Assembly: GCF_040546025.1 (NCBI RefSeq)
Contig: NZ_JBEPNA010000005.1
Location: 62,001-126,000, forward strand
DNA from: Marisediminicola sp040546025
Lineage (GTDB): Bacteria; Actinomycetota; Actinomycetes; Actinomycetales; Microbacteriaceae
Length of the DNA stretch: 64,000 nt
Direction of reading: 5' to 3'
The notes below the pieces were generated by a model. That model did no database searches. It worked only from the letters and a program-made list of their open reading frames with translations, and was not told where the DNA came from. Of this stretch, positions 58,487 through 64,000 are shown one piece after another. The position numbers and the translations under genes are program-made. The first letter of the stretch is position 1; each line of letters starts with the position of its first letter.

Positions 58487-59502
58487 GAGCGACATTTCTC
58501 ACCGGCGGCTACACCGAATCCAGCGGCGGCCACGCACAGGGAATCGGCCTGATCCGCCCAACCAGCGACGGCGCGCTTATGTTTGCCGGACTCGCGGCGA
58601 GTGCATCGTCCCCCTCGTTCCTCGTGCACGGCGAGCTCGAGGGCGTGCTCTATTCCGTCGACGAGGCCGGCAATCGGGTTCTCGCCTTTGAGCGCGACAT
58701 GGACGGCCCGCTCCGCACGCTGGGCTGGCAGCGCAGCTCCGGCACAGCTCCCTGCCACCTGTCCGCAACCCGCGACTGGCTCTACTCGTCGAATTACGGA
58801 ACCGGCGAGATCGATGTGTTCCCGCTGGGGCACGACGGAAGCATCGGGCCCCTGTACGACACCGTCGTGCCAGGCGCCCGCGTGCCTGGCCCTCACCCGG
58901 CACAGGACGGCCCGCACGCCCACTCGACCCTCGTTCTCGGTGACGGCGTCCTCGGCGACACGGTGCTGGGTGCCGACCTCGGCTGCGACACCGTGGGCAT
59001 CCACCGCTTTGTCGACGGGCACCTCACCCGGGTACGCTCCATCGACTTTCCCGCCGGCACCGGTCCACGCGACATCGCCGTCGGGCCGGACGGGCGCGTG
59101 TTCGTGCTGGGCGAGCTCTCCTGCGTGGTCTTCGAGCTCACCGGCCTCGACACCGACATACCCCGGATCTCGCGCTCCGGACCGAGCACGACGTCGCCGG
59201 CCCCCGCCGACCACGCGGCCGGCCTGGTGATCTCACCGGACGGGCGCCGCCTCTACACGGGATTGCGCGGTTCGAACCGCATTGCCGTGCTGAACGTCGA
59301 CGACCTCACTCCCGTCGCGGCCGTCGACTGCGTCGGCGACTGGCCGCGACACCTCGCGATCGACGCGGGCACCCTCCTGGTCGCCTGCGAACGGTCCGGA
59401 ACGGTCTCGGTGCTGCCGATCGATGAAAAGACGGGGATTCCGGGCCCCGGCACCTCGATTGAGGTGCCGTCGCCGACATATCTGCTTGCGGTGGGCGCCT
59501 GA
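58483..59502 (+). CDS. Seven-bladed beta-propeller lactonase (6-phosphogluconolactonase family)
   Basis: A 339-residue protein of the Pgl/lactonase beta-propeller family. It has FLTGGYTESSGGHAQGIGLIR at the start and repeated blades with SPSFLVHG, LSATRDWLYSSNYGTGEIDVFPL, GADLGCDTVGIHRF, GPRDIAVGPDGRVFVLGEL and ISPDGRRLYTGLRGSNRIAVL. It hydrolyses sugar lactones. The TTG start overlaps the dehydrogenase stop by four bases. It could act on the lactone of a sugar acid handled by the dehydrogenase. It is the last gene of the operon; no clear terminator follows in the 118 bases before the tRNA. Confidence 0.88.
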   Translation: MRATFLTGGYTESSGGHAQGIGLIRPTSDGALMFAGLAASASSPSFLVHGELEGVLYSVDEAGNRVLAFERDMDGPLRTLGWQRSSGTAPCHLSATRDWLYSSNYGTGEIDVFPLGHDGSIGPLYDTVVPGARVPGPHPAQDGPHAHSTLVLGDGVLGDTVLGADLGCDTVGIHRFVDGHLTRVRSIDFPAGTGPRDIAVGPDGRVFVLGELSCVVFELTGLDTDIPRISRSGPSTTSPAPADHAAGLVISPDGRRLYTGLRGSNRIAVLNVDDLTPVAAVDCVGDWPRHLAIDAGTLLVACERSGTVSVLPIDEKTGIPGPGTSIEVPSPTYLLAVGA

Positions 59503-59574
59503 TCCGGCCGGTTGCGAAGGTGCCAGTGCACGACAGAGCACCCGCTCTGTTCCGTCGGCCTCCGCGCGTCGATT

Positions 59575-59604
59575 TTGCACATGGTCGGGGTTTGGTAAGG
59601 TAAT
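59575..59604 (+). promoter_or_regulatory. Promoter of tRNA-Asn
   Basis: TTGCAC (59575-59580) and GGTAAT (59599-59604) with an 18-base spacer; TAAGGT at 59596 is an alternative -10 box. The predicted start lies about ten bases before the mature tRNA. Confidence 0.55.
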
Positions 59605-59620
59605 CAAGCTGTTTCAGCAT

Positions 59621-59693
59621 TCCTCGATAGCTCAATTGGCAGAGCAGCCGACTGTTAATCGGCAGGTTCTTGGTTCGAGTCCAAGTCGAGGAG
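59621..59693 (+). tRNA. tRNA-Asn (anticodon GTT)
   Basis: A 73-base cloverleaf. The acceptor stem is TCCTCGA with TCGAGGA plus discriminator G, the anticodon stem GCCGA/TCGGC holds loop CTGTTAA with anticodon GTT (59654-59656), and the T arm has GGTTCGAGTCC. The 3' CCA is not encoded. Confidence 0.97.
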
Positions 59694-59696
59694 CTC

Positions 59697-59731
59697 GAAG
59701 GCCGCAAGGGGCTCCACCCCCTGCGGCCTTC
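59697..59731 (+). terminator. Terminator after tRNA-Asn
   Basis: A long stem (GAAGGCCGCA with TGCGGCCTTC, continuing GGGG with CCCC after one mismatch) around a short CTCCA loop, followed by CGTCTATT. Confidence 0.88.
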
Positions 59732-59804
59732 GTCTATTAACCGGCCTGCTCCCCGGGCAGTAGCTACAACTGCTCCGACGGATGCCGCGGCTACCGCCCC
59801 TCGC

Positions 59805-59819
59805 TACGATCAGGGAATG
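59805..59819 (+). promoter_or_regulatory. Leaderless promoter of the two-component operon
   Basis: TACGAT at 59805-59810, six bases, then the ATG of the kinase gene at 59817. No ribosome site. Confidence 0.55.
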
Positions 59820-61097
59820 CGCGCAACGGCAGCCGACCTCCCCGCCGACACGGCCGCCGTGCGGGCCCGTGCGGAGCATCCGTTCGGCCGGGAGCACTGG
59901 GACGGGCACTGGGACGGGCACTGGGACAACGCCGCCGCGCACGTTCGCTCCTCAGCCGGGTTCCGACTCTGGATGCCCGTGCTGCTTTCGCTCGTCACGC
60001 AGGTCCCTGCAGCGCTCGTGCGCTGGCGTCTGGCGGATGCGTCGACCGAGCCCGTCGTGTTGTGGCTCGGCCTGGGAATCGCCCTCGTCGGACCGCTGGC
60101 GCTGATCGGCGCACGCCGCTTCCCCGGCCCGGTCGTCGCGGTCTCCGCGGCCGCCGCGTCGGTGGACCTGCTCGTCACGAGTGAGATCGGTGGTCCGCCC
60201 TACGTCGCCCTCGCCTTCGCGATCGTCGGGGCGATCGTTCGCGGCGCGCGCATCTGGGCCTGGGTGTCGGTCGGCGTGGCCTGGGTCGCCACGCTCGGCA
60301 TCGCCGCCTCCCTCGGCCTCACCTGGCAGCCGCTGAGGATCGCGGCGATCACCCTGGGCATCCTCGTCGTCATGGGAGTTGGCGAGGGCATCCGCTCCCG
60401 CAAGGAGCGGTTCGACACGCTCGGCCGCGAGCTCGCCGAGCGCCGCCGCTCCGAGGTGCAGGCGGAGCGCGTGCGGATCGCGCGCGAGCTTCACGATGTG
60501 CTCGCGCACTCGCTCAGCCAGATCAACGTGCAGGCGGGGGTCGGCCTCCACCTCGCCGAGAAGCACCCCGACAAGGCCGCCGCCGCACTCGCCAGCATCA
60601 AGGAGGCGAGCAAGACCGCCCTGGACGAGGTGCGGTCGGTGCTCGGTGTGCTCCGCGCCGAGGGCGCCACGGCGCCCGGCGCCCCGCTCGTTCCCGAGCC
60701 CGACCTCGCTCGGCTGCCGAGTCTCGTGGCGTCGTTCTCGGCGCAGGGCATCACGGTGACCCTCGATAACGCTCTGACCGCTCCGCCGCCCGCCGCGGTG
60801 CAGCTCGCCCTGTTCCGCATCGCCCAGGAGGCGCTCACGAACGTGTCCCGGCACTCGGCAGCTCACTCGGCGAGCGTGACCATCAGCCAGACCGCGACGT
60901 CGTACAACATCGACGTGCGCGACGACGGGCACGGGTCCGCAACCGCGGGCATGACCGGCGCGGGCGGTCGTGGGCTCCTCGGAATGCGCGAACGGGCCGA
61001 GCTCCTCGGCGGCACGCTCGTCACCCGGTCGCCGCCCGGCGGAGGGTTCACCGTCACGGCCAGCATCCCGGCTCCGCGCACGATCGACCTCTCGTGA
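59817..61097 (+). CDS. Membrane sensor histidine kinase (NarL/DesK type)
   Basis: A 426-residue kinase. The N-terminal 45 residues are cytoplasmic and include the tandem motif GHWDGHWDGHWD (about residues 27-38). About five membrane helices follow (about 50-195), then a short coil and the HisKA_3 phosphoacceptor in RVRIARELHDVLAHSLSQINVQ (His near residue 229). The HATPase domain has LFRIAQEALTNVSRHS and DDGHGSATAGMTGAGGRGLLGMRERAELLGG. The membrane part lacks a large extracytoplasmic loop, so it probably senses the membrane itself or an intramembrane signal. The response regulator gene overlaps its stop by GTGA. Confidence 0.92.
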   Translation: MRATAADLPADTAAVRARAEHPFGREHWDGHWDGHWDNAAAHVRSSAGFRLWMPVLLSLVTQVPAALVRWRLADASTEPVVLWLGLGIALVGPLALIGARRFPGPVVAVSAAAASVDLLVTSEIGGPPYVALAFAIVGAIVRGARIWAWVSVGVAWVATLGIAASLGLTWQPLRIAAITLGILVVMGVGEGIRSRKERFDTLGRELAERRRSEVQAERVRIARELHDVLAHSLSQINVQAGVGLHLAEKHPDKAAAALASIKEASKTALDEVRSVLGVLRAEGATAPGAPLVPEPDLARLPSLVASFSAQGITVTLDNALTAPPPAAVQLALFRIAQEALTNVSRHSAAHSASVTISQTATSYNIDVRDDGHGSATAGMTGAGGRGLLGMRERAELLGGTLVTRSPPGGGFTVTASIPAPRTIDLS

Positions 61098-61759
61098 TCC
61101 GCGTCGCGATCGCCGACGACCAGCAGCTCATCCGCGCCGGGTTCCGCTCCCTGCTCGAGACCGAGCCCGACATCGAGGTCGTCGGCGAGGCGGGCACAGG
61201 GGAGGACGCCCTCGCGCTCGTGATCGCGCAGCGACCCGACGTCATCCTCATGGACATCCGGATGCCCGGCGGCGACGGCCTCTGGGCGACCGCCCAGATC
61301 GTGGCGAACCCCGAGCTCGCTGCGACCCGCATCGTGATCGTCACGACCTTCGAACTCGACGAGTATGTCGGCCAGGCCATCCGGGCGGGCGCGAGCGGCT
61401 TCCTGGTCAAGGACACCGAGCCAGTTGAGCTCATTCGCGCGGTGCACGTCGTCGCCGCCGGTGACGCGCTCCTGTCGCCCAGTGTTACCCGGCGGCTGCT
61501 TGAACGGGTCGCCGATGAACTCACCGAGCGACCGGACGCGACTGCGCTGAGTGTGCTGACCGACCGGGAACGTGAGGTGCTCGCGTTGGTCGGCCGAGGG
61601 CTCACGAACGACGAGATCGGGCGCGCCCTGTTTCTCAGCCCCCTCACCGCAAAGACCCACGTCTCGCGCATCATGAGCAAACTTCCGGCACGGGACCGCG
61701 TGCGGCTCGTCGTGATCGCCTACGAGACCGGACTCGTCACGGCCGGCCGGCAGGGTTAG
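61094..61759 (+). CDS. LuxR/NarL-family response regulator
   Basis: A 221-residue regulator. The receiver domain has IRVAIADDQQLIRAGFRSLLE (acidic pocket), phosphoacceptor Asp in DVILMDIRMPGGDG (about residue 54), and VTTF and LVKD switch residues. The C-terminal HTH is LTDREREVLALVGRGLTNDEIGRALFLSPLTAKTHVSRIMSKL (about 154-196). It is the cognate partner of the upstream kinase. The targets are unknown; no LiaR- or DesR-type operon lies next to it in the window. Confidence 0.95.
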   Translation: MIRVAIADDQQLIRAGFRSLLETEPDIEVVGEAGTGEDALALVIAQRPDVILMDIRMPGGDGLWATAQIVANPELAATRIVIVTTFELDEYVGQAIRAGASGFLVKDTEPVELIRAVHVVAAGDALLSPSVTRRLLERVADELTERPDATALSVLTDREREVLALVGRGLTNDEIGRALFLSPLTAKTHVSRIMSKLPARDRVRLVVIAYETGLVTAGRQG

Positions 61760-61851
61760 GGAGGCTGGGTGGCGGTGCTCTCGATGCCGTTCGCGATAGG
61801 GTCACTTCTGGACCATGCCCCGCCGCACCGTCGGGCCCGAAAGGACGCACC

Positions 61852-62751
61852 GTGATCGACTGGCTGACTGGAAATGTCGGCGTCGTCGCCGCGCTCGCGG
61901 CGGTGCTTCTCGCCACGAGCCTCCTCCTGCTCGTCCTCCTGCTGCGATCCGCCCACAACGGGAGGCTGCTGTCCGGCGAACTCGACGCAGCCGATCGGGA
62001 GATCGCGAAGCTCGAGACCGGCATCGCGGAACGTGCCGCGCGACTGCGCATCGTGCGCGAGCTGCACGAGGTCGCGGTGGGCTCGATCTCAGCGATCCTG
62101 CGCCAAGCCGAGGGGTCCCGCTACGTAGTCCAGACTGACCCGACCTCCGCGTCTCGTTCCGCCGGCCAGATCGCCGACCTCGCCGCGGGCGCGCTCACCG
62201 ACCTGCGGCGCATTGTGACGATCGCCGGCGAGAGCGAGACGCCCACGGCGGCCCAACCGAGCATCGCGGCCGCCGCCGAACTCATAGCAACCATGACCGG
62301 GGCCGGTCTCACCATCGGGTTCACCGAATCGGGCGAGAAGTTCGAACTGCAGCAGGGTGCCGACGTCGCCATCTACCGAATCCTCGAGGAGTCGCTCGCG
62401 AACGCGCTCACCTACGGCGGCACCGGCACGGATGTGCGGGTGTCGTTCACGTGGACCGCGGAGGGCCTCCAGGTGCTCGTCGACGACGACGGGGTGCAGG
62501 CGGCGGCGCGTCGCGACGGACTCGACCCGAACGAGCTCGCGCAGCAGCGCAGCTATACCTTCCAGGACGACCTCAACGCGCTCACTGAGGTAGTCGAAGG
62601 GGAGGGGCTCACCGAGATGCGGCAGCGCACCGTCGCCTACCGGGGCGTGTTCAACGCCTATGCGGTGCCGGGCGTGGGCTTCTCCGTCCAGGCGATCTTC
62701 CCCGCGCTGCGCTACGACAATGGCGTGCACGGGGTCAACCTGGCGCGCTGA
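61852..62751 (+). CDS. Histidine-kinase-like membrane protein without partner
   Basis: A 299-residue protein. One N-terminal membrane helix (about residues 9-33) is followed by a coil, a HisKA_3-like segment RLRIVRELHEVAVGSISAILRQAEG (His near residue 72) and a GHKL ATPase domain (IYRILEESLANALTYGG, with N-box residues). The glycine-rich G1/G2 boxes are weak: VDDDGVQAAARRDGLD replaces DDGxG and no clear GMxERV is seen, only GLTEMRQRTVAYRG. The ATPase may be altered or inactive. It sits just downstream of a complete two-component pair but has its own ribosome site (AAAGGA) before the GTG, so it could modulate that pair. Confidence 0.78.
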   Translation: MIDWLTGNVGVVAALAAVLLATSLLLLVLLLRSAHNGRLLSGELDAADREIAKLETGIAERAARLRIVRELHEVAVGSISAILRQAEGSRYVVQTDPTSASRSAGQIADLAAGALTDLRRIVTIAGESETPTAAQPSIAAAAELIATMTGAGLTIGFTESGEKFELQQGADVAIYRILEESLANALTYGGTGTDVRVSFTWTAEGLQVLVDDDGVQAAARRDGLDPNELAQQRSYTFQDDLNALTEVVEGEGLTEMRQRTVAYRGVFNAYAVPGVGFSVQAIFPALRYDNGVHGVNLAR

Positions 62752-62768
62752 CGGTCAGGCGTCGACAG

Positions 62769-63335
62769 TCACGCGTCGAGGTCGTCCCGCCCCGGCATCC
62801 AGCTCTCGCCCGGCACGCCCCAACCGGCCCGGCGGATCGCCTTCGCGACGGGCTTCGCCCAGACCGGCTCCAGCCGGTCGACGTAGAGGACCCCGTCGAG
62901 GTGGTCGTACTCGTGCTGGAAGATGCGGGCGAGCCAGCCGTGGGCGCGAATCTCGAACGGCGCCTCGTCGAGGTCGACCCCGCTGAGGATCGCGAGCTCC
63001 GACCGGCGGAGCGGAAAACGCTCGCCCGGAACCGAGAGGCATCCCTCGGACTCCTCCTCCTCGTCGGCCTCGCCGATCGTCGGCGGGCTGAGCCACAGCT
63101 CCGGGTTGATCGCGACGCCGCGCCAGCGCACCCCGTCGTCGTCGAGCCAGTCATAGACGAACGCGCGCAGCGGGATGCCCACCTGCGGTGCGGCAAGACC
63201 GACGCCGGGCGCGGCCTCCATCGTCTCGAACATGTCAGACACGAGCCGGTGAAGGTCAGCCCCGAAATCGGTGACGGGGCGGGCGGGGGAGTGGAGAACC
63301 GGGTCCCCCGTGATGAGTATCGGAAGCACGGCCAT
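62769..63335 (-). CDS. def: Peptide deformylase
   Basis: A 188-residue metalloenzyme removing the formyl group from nascent proteins. The three motifs are present: GVGLAAPQVG (about residues 43-52), EGCLSVPG (metal Cys) and FQHEYDHLDGVLYVDRL (HExxH). The stretch EADEEEESEGC before motif 2 is notably acidic. On the minus strand TATTCT lies 6 bases before the ATG, so it is probably leaderless. It is convergent with the kinase-like gene and divergent from the transporter gene, with 41 bases between the starts. Confidence 0.96.
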   Translation of the reverse strand: MAVLPILITGDPVLHSPARPVTDFGADLHRLVSDMFETMEAAPGVGLAAPQVGIPLRAFVYDWLDDDGVRWRGVAINPELWLSPPTIGEADEEEESEGCLSVPGERFPLRRSELAILSGVDLDEAPFEIRAHGWLARIFQHEYDHLDGVLYVDRLEPVWAKPVAKAIRRAGWGVPGESWMPGRDDLDA

Positions 63336-63376
63336 TCGCCAAGAATATCGACCCCCGAGCGGTTAGGGTTCATCAC

Positions 63377-64000
63377 GTGCAGCCGCTAGACCTGACTGAC
63401 CTCACCGACCAGGTCCTTAACCTCACGCCCACTCAGGGTCTCGGAATCCCGGTCGCCCTCGTCGGAGCCGTCTTCCTCGCCCTCGGCGCCCAATTCCAGC
63501 ACCGCGGCGTCGGCAAGGTCGAGGCCAAGCTTGGCGGGGCCGGCAGCGGGCTGAGCCGCCGCCAGCTCGTGGCGCTCCTGGCCCGGCCCTCCTGGGTGAT
63601 CGGCACGTTCCTGCTCCTTCTTGCGATTCTCTTTCAGCTCACCAGCCTGTACCTCGCGCCGCTCATCGTGGTGCAGCCGCTCGGCGCTGTGGCTCTCGTC
63701 ATCACCGCTCTCGTGAACGCGCGGGTGAGCGGAATGAAGCTCGACCGGGCCACGATGCGGTCGATCGCGCTGTGCGTGGGCGGAGTCGCCGTCTTCGTCA
63801 CGATCGCCGCGTTCACCGCCCGCGAGACCGAGATCACCGACTCGCAGCTGATCACGGTGCTCGTCATACTCGGCGGCGTGCTGGTGGCCGCGGCCGCCAC
63901 ATTCGTGGTGCTGCGCTCGAAGTTCAAGGCCATCATGTACATCGTGGCCGCCGGCATCCTGTACGGATTCGTCGCGACGCTCGCCAAGGTGATCATCAAC
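63377..64000 (+). CDS. DMT-superfamily membrane transporter, 5' part
   Basis: A 208-codon open frame that runs off the right edge. From the GTG at 63377 it reads MQPLDLTDLTDQVLNLTPTQ and then at least five hydrophobic segments, beginning GLGIPVALVGAVFLALGAQFQHRGV and including IGTFLLLLAILFQLTSLYLAPLIVVQPLGAVALVITALVNARVSG. This is the pattern of the DMT/NIPA-like magnesium-transporter-like family. TAGGGT at 63364-63369 is 7 bases before the GTG, so it is likely leaderless. The substrate is unknown and the C-terminal part is outside the window. Confidence 0.82.
   Translation, partial: MQPLDLTDLTDQVLNLTPTQGLGIPVALVGAVFLALGAQFQHRGVGKVEAKLGGAGSGLSRRQLVALLARPSWVIGTFLLLLAILFQLTSLYLAPLIVVQPLGAVALVITALVNARVSGMKLDRATMRSIALCVGGVAVFVTIAAFTARETEITDSQLITVLVILGGVLVAAAATFVVLRSKFKAIMYIVAAGILYGFVATLAKVIIN

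Overview
The window reads as a stretch of chromosome from a high-G+C actinobacterium, most probably a member of the Microbacteriaceae; I cannot name the genus. The support is the strong G/C bias at third codon positions, frequent GTG and TTG starts, TANNNT boxes placed 6-7 bases before start codons (leaderless transcription), a mycothiol-dependent isomerase-type protein, an HrcA/CIRCE heat-shock unit, and a housekeeping order (holA, rpsT, lepA, hemW, hrcA, dnaJ, rsmE, HIT, phoH, ybeY, CBS protein, era, leuA, recO, uppS, glyS, dusB, dgt, dnaG) that I recall from that family. I see no phage, insertion sequence, CRISPR array or rRNA.

Layout. 0-1.4 kb: end of an osmoprotectant ABC transporter. 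1.5-4.4 kb: DedA protein and aminodeoxychorismate lyase facing aminodeoxychorismate synthase. 4.5-11.6 kb: leuS, comEA-comEC, holA, rpsT. 11.7-17.5 kb: hydrolase, aminotransferase, lepA-DUF1990-hemW. 17.5-20.7 kb: two DUF4870 membrane proteins and CIRCE-hrcA-dnaJ. 21.2-26.3 kb: rsmE and the HIT-phoH-ybeY-CBS-era cluster. 27.3-29.2 kb: a leucine leader peptide and leuA. 29.9-37.2 kb: paired TRIC-type membrane proteins, then an NrtR-type regulator followed by nadA-nadB-nadC and a cysteine desulfurase, a complete quinolinate branch of NAD synthesis. 37.3-38.9 kb: recO-uppS. 39.4-46 kb: a looser region (oxidoreductase, class V aminotransferase, glyS, DsbA-like protein, a DUF559-type nuclease). 46.5-50.9 kb: dusB, dgt, dnaG. 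51-59.5 kb: a tight operon joining a peptide-type ABC transporter, a D-2-hydroxyacid dehydrogenase and a lactonase. 59.6-64 kb: tRNA-Asn, a two-component system, a lone kinase-like protein, def, and the start of a DMT transporter.

The most unusual signal is a family of 12 dispersed elements between 20.8 and 46.4 kb. Each has two inverted 16-base arms (consensus GTCGGAAAYTCAGGAR) around a core whose sequence varies widely but whose length is only 53, 54 or 65 bases. Eight copies crowd into 38.9-46.4 kb, and one lies inside the 3' end of the DUF559-type gene. No mobilising enzyme is present in the window.

Two further signals are not explained by the genes. The word CGGATGC/GCATCCG occurs far more often than composition predicts, in all frames and both orientations, including as an inverted pair inside a terminator. 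The two divergent folate genes also share a 13-bp region in which each gene's -10 box overlaps the other's start codon.
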